Assembly: GCA_900770605.1 (NCBI GenBank)
Contig: CAAGKS010000063.1
Coordinates: 1-29,408 of the forward strand
Direction of reading: 5' to 3'
Length of the DNA: 29,408 nucleotides
DNA from: Clostridia bacterium
GTDB taxonomy: Bacteria; Bacillota; Clostridia; Oscillospirales; CAG-272
Part shown: piece after piece, positions 8,167-14,973 of the stretch
Position numbering within the stretch: position 1 is the stretch's first letter
Layout of the letters: each line of letters starts with the position of its first letter
The notes under the pieces: model-generated
What the model saw: only the letters and a program-made list of their open reading frames with translations
Databases searched by the model: none
Told to the model about the DNA's origin: nothing
Position numbers and translations under genes: made by a program

Positions 8167-8181
8167 TCAGGAGGCATTAAA

Positions 8182-8499
8182 ATGGCAAAGAAATACAACT
8201 GGCACATAGAAGAGACCTTGATACTTACCGCCGAGGAGATCGAGGCCATGGACGAGCCCTGCGAGGACGGCAAAAAGGTAGTACAGCACACAGTAAGTCT
8301 TGTATGCTCAAACCTCTCGGGAAAGGCGATCATAACCATTGATAACGATGAATACGATATCAGTGCGCGCCCCTTCTCTCTTGCGGGAACAAATCAGATG
8401 TTCCGCCTTGGCGAGATGGCGGCAGTTATTGATTTCCCCAAAAAGGGTACGCCCGCTATCGTTATAGACGGAGAGCGCATACTGCCTAATACGAAGTAA
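8182..8499 (+). CDS. Small hypothetical protein
   Basis: I do not recognise this 105-residue protein. It is soluble and acidic, with two cysteines (CEDG, LVCSN) and a C-terminal half rich in predicted short strands (KAIITIDNDEYDI, AAVIDFPK, PAIVIDGERIL), suggesting a small beta-rich fold. A full AGGAGG lies 7 bases before the ATG and the gene is 15 bases behind the PHP gene, so it is a real, well-translated member of the same operon. Confidence 0.7.
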   Translation: MAKKYNWHIEETLILTAEEIEAMDEPCEDGKKVVQHTVSLVCSNLSGKAIITIDNDEYDISARPFSLAGTNQMFRLGEMAAVIDFPKKGTPAIVIDGERILPNTK

Positions 8500-8518
8500 T
8501 GATCTGATATTTATGCGG

Positions 8519-8552
8519 CGCTGAAAAAGTTAAAATTCTCAGACTTTTTTCA
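8519..8552 (+). terminator. Possible AT-rich terminator
   Basis: TGAAAAAGT (8522-8530) can pair with ACTTTTTTCA (8543-8552) with one bulge. It is weak by GC content but lies where the 4198-8499 gene run should end, just before the tRNA promoter. Confidence 0.35.
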
Positions 8553-8561
8553 AAAAACATC

Positions 8562-8590
8562 TTGACAGAATTCAACTTTTGATATATAAT
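8562..8590 (+). promoter_or_regulatory. Perfect consensus promoter of the tRNA gene
   Basis: TTGACA (8562-8567), 17 bases, TATAAT (8585-8590): both hexamers are exact consensus at the optimal spacing. The -10 ends 17 bases before the first tRNA base. Confidence 0.87.
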
Positions 8591-8607
8591 ATTAAAGTCG
8601 CAACTGA

Positions 8608-8684
8608 GGGCCATTAGCTCAGTTGGTTAGAGCAACCGGCTCATAACCGGTTGGTCCGGGGTTCGAGTCCGTTATTGTCCACCA
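8608..8684 (+). tRNA. tRNA-Met (CAU), T-arm and acceptor damaged
   Basis: The 77-base gene folds as a cloverleaf. The D arm GCTC/GAGC is intact, as is a perfect 5-bp anticodon stem ACCGG/CCGGT around loop CTCATAA (anticodon CAT, 8642-8644). The T loop TTCGAGT and an encoded CCA (8682-8684) are also present. The 5' two-thirds look like a normal elongator tRNA-Met. The 3' third does not pair: the T stem CGGGG (8657-8661) faces CCGTT (8669-8673), with G-G and C-T mismatches and one G-T wobble. The acceptor GGGCCAT faces ATTGTCC with a C-T mismatch and a G-T wobble. It may be a pseudo-tRNA, or the 3' third may be misassembled. Confidence 0.8.
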
Positions 8685-8686
8685 CG

Positions 8687-8728
8687 AAAAAGCACACATT
8701 TGTCTACCGGACAAATGTGTGCTTTTTT
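8687..8728 (+). terminator. Strong terminator after the tRNA
   Basis: An 18-bp perfect stem (8687-8704 with 8710-8727) has a TACCG loop and ends in six T. It begins 2 bases after the encoded CCA and should end the tRNA transcript before the hairpin array. Confidence 0.88.
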
Positions 8729-8733
8729 CAACT

Positions 8734-8894
8734 AAATCCGCCTTAGTCGGAATAAATCCACTATCGTGGATGAAATCGCTACGCGATGAAATCTTGCTTC
8801 GCAAGGTTAGGGAGAGGCGGATTTAATTTCATCTGAAGCCGTAGGCTGAAGATTTCATCCAAGCTTGCTTGGATTTCATCCTGCTACGCAGGAT
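8734..8894. repeat. Array of six small hairpins with constant 3-base linkers
   Basis: Six hairpins stand in a row, most with stems beginning ATC and ending GAT: ATCCAC/GTGGAT (8756-8771), ATCGC/GCGAT (8775-8787), CTTGC/GCAAG (8793-8805), ATCT-GA-AGCC/GGCT-GA-AGAT (8831-8853), ATCCAAG/CTTGGAT (8857-8874) and ATCCTGC/GCAGGAT (8878-8894). Loops are short (GTA, TAC, TTC, 4 bases). Linkers are GAA between the first three and TTC between the last three. An outer 10-bp perfect stem, AAATCCGCCT (8734-8743) with AGGCGGATTT (8815-8824), encloses the first three as a multibranch junction. Stem sequences differ from unit to unit but pairing is kept. It lies between the tRNA terminator and the promoter at 8902. 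Confidence 0.85.
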
Positions 8895-8901
8895 TTCATT
8901 C

Positions 8902-8930
8902 TTGCTTTTCTTTTGATTTTGTGCTATACT
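8902..8930 (+). promoter_or_regulatory. Promoter of the four-helix-bundle gene
   Basis: TTGCTT (8902-8907), 17 bases, TATACT (8925-8930). It lies after the hairpin array, so the array is probably not in this gene's mRNA. Confidence 0.62.
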
Positions 8931-8950
8931 TATGTCGTGAGGTGATTATT

Positions 8951-9301
8951 ATGGCAGAAAACAAGCTTACAGATTTATCCATGGATTTTGCAGTCAAAAT
9001 CTTAAAGATGATCGACGGTATAAAGGGGCATTATTCTCTTATAAATCAGTTGGAGCGCAGTGCAACGTCTATTGGAGCAAACATAAGAGAGGCAAAATAT
9101 GCTCATAGCAAGGCTGACTTTATTTCCAAATTACAAATTGCGTTGAAAGAGTGCTATGAAACAGAATATTGGCTTGAGCTTATACAAAAATCCGAAATTT
9201 TTACCGATGATGTTATAAAACCTCTTTTACACGATTGTGGTGCTATCAGAAGGATTTTGATTTCTTCAATCAACACAACAAAGAACAATATTGACAGCTA
9301 A
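8951..9301 (+). CDS. Four-helix-bundle protein (23S rRNA IVS / S23 family, TIGR02436-like)
   Basis: The 116-residue product matches the four-helix-bundle family first seen as ORFs in intervening sequences of 23S rRNA genes. Typical features are an N-terminal helix ending in a basic patch, then LINQLERSATSIGANIREA and FISKLQIALKECYETEYWLEL. The superfamily also contains Avd, the pentameric RNA-associated accessory protein of diversity-generating retroelements. The start at 8951 has GAGGTGA 5 bases upstream. The gene has its own promoter and is visibly richer in A+T than the genes on either side, a sign of transfer. No reverse transcriptase or variable-repeat pair lies nearby. Family call strong, function unknown; RNA binding is a guess from the family. 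Confidence 0.85.
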   Translation: MAENKLTDLSMDFAVKILKMIDGIKGHYSLINQLERSATSIGANIREAKYAHSKADFISKLQIALKECYETEYWLELIQKSEIFTDDVIKPLLHDCGAIRRILISSINTTKNNIDS

Positions 9302-9324
9302 TAATATGATCGGAGATATTGTAA

Positions 9325-9489
9325 ACTATTACAGAATTTGTCGGAAGGGTTATCGCCATTATCCGTCGCCTTAACGATATCGAGACTAAGTGGGTTGTAG
9401 CGCCTGAAGAAATGTCTTTCACAAAAGAAGAAATCGCAAATTCAATTGCTTTTCAAGAAAAATTCTTTGATATAGAGATTGTGATGTAA
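9325..9489 (+). pseudogene. 3' remnant of an inorganic pyrophosphatase-like gene
   Basis: In one frame these 54 codons read EFVGRVIAIIRRLNDIE, then TKWVVAPEEMSFTKEEI and FQEKFFDIEIVM before a TAA. This matches the C-terminal end of the short clostridial inorganic-pyrophosphatase-like proteins. An in-frame TAA at 9322-9324 closes the frame upstream, and there is no start codon or RBS for it, so only the last third or so remains. An ATG at 9306 opens MIGDIV in another frame, which faintly resembles the start of such proteins and could mean an internal deletion. It lies 23 bases after the four-helix-bundle gene and is followed by a strong terminator that may be the original gene's own. Confidence 0.75.
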
Positions 9490-9512
9490 CCCGCTTCATT
9501 AAAATTACTCTC

Positions 9513-9552
9513 AAAAGACTCAGGATCGGATACGGTCCTGAGTCTTTTTATT
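9513..9552 (+). terminator. Rho-independent terminator
   Basis: A 13-bp stem AAAAGACTCAGGA (9513-9525) pairs with TCCTGAGTCTTTT (9536-9548) and is followed by a T-rich tail. It closes the accessory island of 8.6-9.5 kb. Confidence 0.85.
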
Positions 9553-9571
9553 TATTTATCTTACCACGTCC

Positions 9572-9600
9572 TTGCTTTTGGGCAAAAACTATGATATAAT
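9572..9600 (+). promoter_or_regulatory. Promoter of the YwaF-like gene
   Basis: TTGCTT (9572-9577), 17 bases, consensus TATAAT (9595-9600), about 55 bases before the ATG at 9655. The stretch 9302-9654 otherwise holds only the pseudogene and terminator described above. Confidence 0.7.
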
Positions 9601-9654
9601 TTAAACGTGGCAGGGCCACAAAACACCTTCTTTTGACATTCACAGGAGCACATC

Positions 9655-10386
9655 ATGGATCTTAACGTATTTGGAAGCGTTCATCTGATTTATCTCGCGG
9701 TAACACTCTCGTTATCCGCGATCGGTCTCATTCTTGCAAAGAAATATGCAAAAACCGAGAGATCGCAAAAAATAATACTCAAATCAATAGCGGCGATGCT
9801 TTTTATCTGGATATTACTCAACAGGCTCTCGCAGGTATATCGCTATTCGGACGTGAGATGGGAGCAGATAATACCCGACAGCTTCTGCGGTATGACAAGC
9901 CTCGTTCTTTCGCTTTCGGTACTGTTCGGCAAAAAGGACAACGCCGTATATCACTTCGTTTGGGCGCTTGGACTTGTTGGCGCGGTGACTACTATTTCCT
10001 ACCCCACCTTCCTTGATCAAGGTCCGACGGTCTTTTATCTTCCCACGATCTCGGGACTGCTTCACCACAGTCTTACGCTCGTAACCGTCATCGCTCTGTT
10101 TCTTTTCGGGCAGATACACGTCACGTACAAAAAATGGTATTGCACGTTATTCGGCTTTACCTCGTATCTCACCGTAGGCGCATTCCAGATGGAGATATTC
10201 GGTTTTGCTGACGCTTTTCATATTGCCGAGCCTATACTTGACGGCACGCCACTTACGGCTTGGGTCATGGCGCCCTTATACGCGGTAGGCTACGCTATCG
10301 TTCTGCTCGTATTCGAGCTTGTACGAAAGCATAAGCGCAGATCAAAGGTTGCGGAGAGCGTGGAGCCCGAATACACGGCGGTATAA
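9655..10386 (+). CDS. YwaF-like (TIGR02206) integral membrane protein
   Basis: The 243-residue protein has about six or seven hydrophobic helices, for example LIYLAVTLSLSAIGLILA, SIAAMLFIWILL and APLYAVGYAIVLLVFEL. Its features fit the TIGR02206/YwaF family of short multispanning proteins: an FGxxHLxYL-like start, and conserved IIPDSFCGMTSL, SYPTFLDQGP and LHHSLTLV stretches. The function of the family is not known. AGGAG lies 6 bases before the ATG. It has its own promoter and terminator, so it is monocistronic. The basic C-terminal tail is probably cytoplasmic. Confidence 0.65.
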   Translation: MDLNVFGSVHLIYLAVTLSLSAIGLILAKKYAKTERSQKIILKSIAAMLFIWILLNRLSQVYRYSDVRWEQIIPDSFCGMTSLVLSLSVLFGKKDNAVYHFVWALGLVGAVTTISYPTFLDQGPTVFYLPTISGLLHHSLTLVTVIALFLFGQIHVTYKKWYCTLFGFTSYLTVGAFQMEIFGFADAFHIAEPILDGTPLTAWVMAPLYAVGYAIVLLVFELVRKHKRRSKVAESVEPEYTAV

Positions 10387-10434
10387 ACACGCCGCGCTTC
10401 CCTTTCAAAATTTTTATACTCGACAGTTTTTACT

Positions 10435-10462
10435 TTGTTTTGCAAAAAAATGATGGTATGAT
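10435..10462 (+). promoter_or_regulatory. Candidate promoter overlapping a terminator hairpin
   Basis: TTGTTT (10435-10440), 16 bases, TATGAT (10457-10462). The -10 lies in the loop side of the terminator at 10445-10481. Transcripts starting here would begin in the 3' arm and so escape the hairpin, allowing expression of the gene at 10508. This is inferred from position and weak hexamers only. Confidence 0.4.
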
Positions 10463-10485
10463 TATGTTACCATCATTTTTTATTT
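10445..10485 (+). terminator. Terminator of the YwaF-like gene
   Basis: A perfect 14-bp stem AAAAAATGATGGTA (10445-10458) pairs with TACCATCATTTTTT (10468-10481) around a 9-base loop, followed by more T. It ends only 8 bases before the RBS of the next gene. Confidence 0.8.
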
Positions 10486-10507
10486 TGAAAGGAGATTTTT
10501 CCACCCT

Positions 10508-11158
10508 ATGAAAAGACCGACCACCATTATTTTATCCGCGGCGCTTATGCTGACGCTATCGTCCTGCACGGCAAAGCAGGACGATACTGTGAGCGTTATG
10601 GCGTCGAAGCTCAACGCGTATGAAGCCACGATCTCAACTCTATCGGACAGGCTATCCGCGATGCAACAGTCACAGGAGCTTGAGAAAAAGGAGAACGACA
10701 AAAAGCTCGGCGAGCTTTCCGCGCAGCTTGAGGAGCTCAAAAAGCAGGACACACCCACCCAGACGCCGCAAGAGCCTACTCCCGACGACAACGCGGCGCA
10801 GGGCTTCAAATACATAATAACAGAGGGAGTCGCATCCATCACAGGATACGAGGGCGACAGCACCAAAATAGTTATCCCTGCAACTATCGGCGGCTACCGC
10901 GTGACCTCGATAGCAGACGGCGCGTTTGAAAACTCCAAGCTCACCGACGTTATAATATCTGACGGCATCGAGCGCATAGGTTGGTTTGCCTTCGGTAACT
11001 GCGCCGAGCTCAAGTCCATAACTATTCCCTCAAGCGTTACGAGCATTGGCTACGGCGCGCTCGGAACTGCGGAGTCCTCTTTATTTATCTACTGCCACGC
11101 CGATTCCTTTGCGCTTTCATACGCCAAGAGCTACGGTCTCTCCTACGCGGTAATTTGA
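10508..11158 (+). CDS. Surface lipoprotein with BspA-type leucine-rich repeats
   Basis: The 216-residue product has a lipoprotein signal with lipobox LSSC (Cys20), a coiled-coil of about residues 28-80 (LSDRLSAMQQSQELEKKEND and on), a Pro/Thr/Gln linker, and then one and a half to two BspA-like LRR_5 repeats: YRVTSIADGAFENSKLTDVII, IERIGWFAFGNCAELKSI and PSSVTSIGYGALG. Such repeats mediate binding to host or other cell surfaces in gut bacteria. Here the repeat block is very short, so it is a minimal member. AAAGGAG lies 13 bases before the ATG, a long spacing. It lies between the YwaF-like gene and the LytM-like gene, which has its own promoter. Confidence 0.8.
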   Translation: MKRPTTIILSAALMLTLSSCTAKQDDTVSVMASKLNAYEATISTLSDRLSAMQQSQELEKKENDKKLGELSAQLEELKKQDTPTQTPQEPTPDDNAAQGFKYIITEGVASITGYEGDSTKIVIPATIGGYRVTSIADGAFENSKLTDVIISDGIERIGWFAFGNCAELKSITIPSSVTSIGYGALGTAESSLFIYCHADSFALSYAKSYGLSYAVI

Positions 11159-11166
11159 GAAAGGTA

Positions 11167-11195
11167 TTGACCTGCGGACGATTTTAGTGTATAAT
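11167..11195 (+). promoter_or_regulatory. Promoter of the gene at 11230
   Basis: TTGACC (11167-11172), 17 bases, consensus TATAAT (11190-11195), 34 bases before the ATG. Confidence 0.8.
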
Positions 11196-11229
11196 TATAT
11201 ATAACTGATATCGAAAGGGGGATATACTG

Positions 11230-12855
11230 ATGAACGAGCAGCAAGGCGAACAACAGGTAGTTGAGCCAAAGCGTCCAAAAGCGAAAAAGATACTGACTGT
11301 CGTTGCTATCGCGCTGGTCATTTTACTCCCCACGATACTCGCGGTGGCGCTTGCGATCTACTCCGAGCTTCACGAGGACACCTCGGGCTTTGAGGGCGTT
11401 GAGGTAGTGCTTTACGACAAGGACAGAAAAGAGCTGTTCCGCGAGAGCGGTGACAGTATAAACAACGAGTCTGACTCGCTTGTGAAAATAATGTGCGCCA
11501 TTGACGCGCACCGCGAAAAGTACGCCTTTACCGTTGACGATACCAAGGTATCCGAGCCCCTCATAGCAAGCATAATACGCGACGGCGCCGTTACCGAGCT
11601 TACCTGCTATTTCTCGTTTTACAACGGACACAGCTGGTGTGTTGACGCGAACGGCGAGCGTTACATAATACCCGATATGTACAGTGAATATTTTATTCAC
11701 TCATCATTTGCCGAGTCGCTTTACGCGTCCGCGATGCCCCCGGCACTTTACACCAACGACGGCGACAGGATATATCCTCAGCAGGCTACCTGGACCTACC
11801 GAAACGAGTCAAGCGAGTGGCTTCCCGCCGTACTTGCCCCCACTATAAGCTCCTCGGAGATCTATCCCTGCACGGGTGACATTTCCCTGTCATTCTCCGA
11901 AGCGCCCTCACAGTGCACGGTCAAGCTCTACGAGCAGAACGTGGAGATATACTCGGGAGACATTGACGGAATTTCCTCGGTCTCTCTCTCTGAGAACATA
12001 GTGCGCGTATCCATTGAAGCCGCGTGGAACAAAAAAGACGACGTTATGTATTACGGAACTCAGACCTACAGCTTTTTCGTACGAGTGCAAAACAAGGCTG
12101 ACTTCCTTATCAGCTCCACTTCCATCGCAACCAATCACCCCGTGCTTGTATGCGCGACTAACGTGACCGAACTTTCCTCGCTCCACTTTACGTCCGAGGA
12201 CACCTCGTTCAAGCCTGAATTCCACCTGCACGGAACTACCGCGTTCGCGCTGATACCCTACCCCGCAGACGTTGCTCAAAATCAGCTTGACGCCTTCTCC
12301 TTTACGCTGACATACGGCGTTGCTACACACACCTTCACGCTCAAGCACAACGATCTTGGCGACAGTGTTAACGCCGAGGTGTGCGAGCTTCTGGATATAA
12401 ATCTTGACTATTTCAGGTCCACGATATCCGACGTATTCGTAGGCGGCGATCACGCCGAGCCTGATGCGCAAAGATTTACTCCAGGACGAAAATTCAGCGA
12501 CACGATAACAATAGACGGCAAGAGCATTGCAACTCCGTTTTCCGAATATCTCTCAACAAAGCCCGCTATTGCGGTAAAGAGCTGCTATGCAGGAAAAGTT
12601 GCATTCGTTGGAAGCAACGAGACGCTTGGCAACTATATGGTCATCGACCTCGGACTTGACATCAAGCTTTGGTATTGCTTCCTTGGCGAGATATACGTAA
12701 AGTCAGGTGACGTGATCTCGATGGGTGAGATGATAGGCACTACAGGCTCCATCACCATCCGCGAGGACGGCGCTGACGGATTCGCCTTTATGTTCAGCTA
12801 TATGGACCACGTTATCTCCCCCGATTTCGTTTTCGGAAATAAGTTTGTAATTTAA
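11230..12855 (+). CDS. Membrane-anchored protein with degenerate LytM/M23-like domain
   Basis: The 541-residue product has a short charged cytoplasmic N-terminus, one membrane helix (about 22-44) and a large exported part with strand-rich, Ig-like stretches (about 195-380). Residues about 445-535 follow the M23/LytM pattern: AIAVKSCYAGKVAFVG, LGNYMVIDLG, IYVKSGDVISMGEMIGTTGS and a final SPDFVF. The zinc ligands are absent: the usual HxH (as in HLHFE) is FAFMF, the histidine after the tyrosine strand is missing (LWYCFLGE), and no first H/D pair is seen. I infer a catalytically dead LytM protein that may activate cell-wall amidases or act as a scaffold, as EnvC-type proteins do. AAGGGGG lies 8 bases before the ATG. 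The gene stands alone between a strong promoter and terminator. Confidence 0.72.
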   Translation: MNEQQGEQQVVEPKRPKAKKILTVVAIALVILLPTILAVALAIYSELHEDTSGFEGVEVVLYDKDRKELFRESGDSINNESDSLVKIMCAIDAHREKYAFTVDDTKVSEPLIASIIRDGAVTELTCYFSFYNGHSWCVDANGERYIIPDMYSEYFIHSSFAESLYASAMPPALYTNDGDRIYPQQATWTYRNESSEWLPAVLAPTISSSEIYPCTGDISLSFSEAPSQCTVKLYEQNVEIYSGDIDGISSVSLSENIVRVSIEAAWNKKDDVMYYGTQTYSFFVRVQNKADFLISSTSIATNHPVLVCATNVTELSSLHFTSEDTSFKPEFHLHGTTAFALIPYPADVAQNQLDAFSFTLTYGVATHTFTLKHNDLGDSVNAEVCELLDINLDYFRSTISDVFVGGDHAEPDAQRFTPGRKFSDTITIDGKSIATPFSEYLSTKPAIAVKSCYAGKVAFVGSNETLGNYMVIDLGLDIKLWYCFLGEIYVKSGDVISMGEMIGTTGSITIREDGADGFAFMFSYMDHVISPDFVFGNKFVI

Positions 12856-12867
12856 GACACTTATAAT

Positions 12868-12907
12868 AAAACTATGGCAGACGGAAAACCGTCTGCCATA
12901 GTTTTTT
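12868..12907 (+). terminator. Bidirectional terminator
   Basis: A perfect 17-bp stem (12868-12884 with 12889-12905) with an AAAA loop and T-run on the plus side. The mirror TTTTATTA on the minus side lets it also end the zapA-U32 operon. Confidence 0.9.
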
Positions 12908-12909
12908 AT

Positions 12910-14973
12910 TTATCTCATTCTCGTTTTTGCCTTTTGTGTTGGAGAATGACTTTGGTAAAGGTCTATCACCTCGTCCACCTCGCGAGAGGTCTCCGTGGTG
13001 AAAATAAAATGCTGCATAGTTATGCCGTTTTTGAGGAGAAGCTCACTTTTATCCGCCATATAAACAGGCACGGAATTGAATATAAGGCTTCTATGCTCAA
13101 AGGCGCGAAGCACGGGAAAGCTCACGCCAAGCCTATCCACAAGTGTGGCTCTGCCCTGCTTACAGCTCTCACAGCCGCCCTTTGCATCAAGCTCGGGGGC
13201 AACGCATTTCTCAGTTATCATAAGCGGTATCCTGCCGTAAACACACGCTCCGCGCGCGCCGCCGATATCCCTCATCTGAGGAAGTGTAAGCTCGGGAGAG
13301 AGCAAAATATCCGCAAAGCCAAGCTGCTCACAGGTGGCCGCAGTTGCATTATTATAGACGTTCAGTCGGATATCACCGTGAAGCTCAAAGCCCATACCTC
13401 GGGCGAGCGCGAGATGTCCTACGTTGGAAACGAGCAGATGCTGACAACCGCGCTGACGCGCCGCTTCAAGCATTTTTACAACTCTTTGCGCCTCACTATC
13501 GAATATAACGGGGGGCAATATCGCGCCGTTGGTGCTTCCGTTATAGCTCTCAAGCGGCGTATATATGACGTCAAAGAATTTACGCGCCTTTTCGGTAACG
13601 CTCGTCACGCTATAAAACGCGGCGGTCTTCTTTGATACCTTTTTATTCACAGGCAAGATACGCTCCTGCTCGACATCGTATCTGCGCACCGTGCGGGTGT
13701 CCTGCGATCGGGAAAGCTGCTCTACCGCACTTCTGCGAAGCGCATTGAGCGCGGAGACGGGCATCATCAGCCCCTCGTCAAGCTCAATATCGATTTTTTT
13801 AAGCTCATAAGGCGTACCGCCGAGCTTGGAAAGGCATCTCTCTACCGCCGCCTTATCAAGCGGCGCGTTGATCGCCTTCATAGGAACGTCGCCCGTTACT
13901 GTGATCTGCTTATCCGCAGAACGCAAGCAAAGACGCGCAGGCTCTTCTGCCTTGATGCACGCTGACATCTCAACGCCTATCTTGCGCTTTATGCCCTCAA
14001 ACGCCGCAAGCTCGCGGCTCTCACGCTTCTGCGCCTCAGTACGAACTCCAAGCATTTTTGAGCTTATACCTGACGTAAAATATCCGTCCGTAAAGCCTTG
14101 GCGTGAAAATACCGCCTCAAGCTCACGGATATCCTCTTTCGTTGCGGCGCGGCGCTCGTCAAGCAGTCTTCTCCATATTCTTGTGACCTCGCGCACGTAC
14201 TCGGGAGATTTCATTCTTCCCTCTATTTTGAACGAGGCAACGCCAAGGCTGCAAAGCTCGGGAATATGAGCGGCAAGGCACAGATCCTTCAGCGAGAGCG
14301 GATACGCGTTTTTATTCTTATAAGGCAAGCGGCAAGGCTGAGCGCACTCTCCGCGGTTTCCGCTTCTGCCGCCGACCATTGACGAGAACAGGCACTGTCC
14401 CGAATGGCACACACAAAGCGCGCCGTGGACGAACACCTCTGCCTCAAGCGGTGAGATATCAATAAAATTCTTTATATCTCCCCTGCTCATCTCGCGCGCA
14501 CAAACCATTCTCGAAAAGCCTATATCGGCAAGTATATCGGATATATACGAGCCGTGACCCGAGACCTGTGTGCTCGCGTGCAGGTCGATATCAAATCTGC
14601 GGCGTATCTCTCTTGCAACACCGAGATCAGCCACTATCAGCGCGTCTGCGCCAAGCTCACACGCGTCCTCCGTCACGCGCAAAAGCTCGTCGAGCTCTCT
14701 GTCGTGAACGAGCGTATTGAGCGTGAGATACACGTTTGCTCCATACGCGTGAGCAAGCTCTATTCCTCGCGCAAGCTCCTCGCGTGTGAAATTCTTTGCG
14801 CCCTTTCTGGCATTAAATCCAAGCGCGCCGAGATATATGGCGTCTGCGCCGCCGTCCACAGCCGCTTCAAGAGCGGCGTAAGACCCTGCCGGGCACAAAA
14901 GCTCAGGCAGCTTTTCTCCGCGCCTTATAGCGTCTGCCATGGCGTTTGGAGCGGTTTTGATCACAGCGCTCAT
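12910..14973 (-). CDS. U32 family peptidase / RNA-hydroxylase-like protein
   Basis: The 687-residue product starts with the U32 barrel: LPELLCPAGSYAALEAAVDGG, AIYLGALGFNAR, VYLTLNTLV and HASTQVSG. It carries a cysteine-rich cluster (Cys187, 189, 194, 210, 214; GALCVCHSGQC and GECAQPCRLPY) of the type that binds an iron-sulfur cluster, followed by SLKDLCLAAHIPEL and FKIEGRMKSPEYV. Related proteins RlhA and TrhP hydroxylate 23S rRNA and tRNA uridine; others were first named collagenase-like peptidases. The long C-terminal extension is closer in size to RlhA, but I cannot assign the substrate. Its ATG shares one base with the TGA of zapA (TGATG), so the two are translationally coupled. Confidence 0.9.
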   Translation of the reverse strand: MSAVIKTAPNAMADAIRRGEKLPELLCPAGSYAALEAAVDGGADAIYLGALGFNARKGAKNFTREELARGIELAHAYGANVYLTLNTLVHDRELDELLRVTEDACELGADALIVADLGVAREIRRRFDIDLHASTQVSGHGSYISDILADIGFSRMVCAREMSRGDIKNFIDISPLEAEVFVHGALCVCHSGQCLFSSMVGGRSGNRGECAQPCRLPYKNKNAYPLSLKDLCLAAHIPELCSLGVASFKIEGRMKSPEYVREVTRIWRRLLDERRAATKEDIRELEAVFSRQGFTDGYFTSGISSKMLGVRTEAQKRESRELAAFEGIKRKIGVEMSACIKAEEPARLCLRSADKQITVTGDVPMKAINAPLDKAAVERCLSKLGGTPYELKKIDIELDEGLMMPVSALNALRRSAVEQLSRSQDTRTVRRYDVEQERILPVNKKVSKKTAAFYSVTSVTEKARKFFDVIYTPLESYNGSTNGAILPPVIFDSEAQRVVKMLEAARQRGCQHLLVSNVGHLALARGMGFELHGDIRLNVYNNATAATCEQLGFADILLSPELTLPQMRDIGGARGACVYGRIPLMITEKCVAPELDAKGGCESCKQGRATLVDRLGVSFPVLRAFEHRSLIFNSVPVYMADKSELLLKNGITMQHFIFTTETSREVDEVIDLYQSHSPTQKAKTRMR

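Noticed and set aside
8734..8894. CRISPR array.
   Set aside because: The units are self-complementary hairpins joined by 3-base linkers; there are no direct repeats with unique 30-base spacers and no cas genes.
8951..9301. Avd of a diversity-generating retroelement.
   Set aside because: The four-helix-bundle protein fits the wider superfamily, but there is no reverse transcriptase and no template/variable repeat pair in the window.
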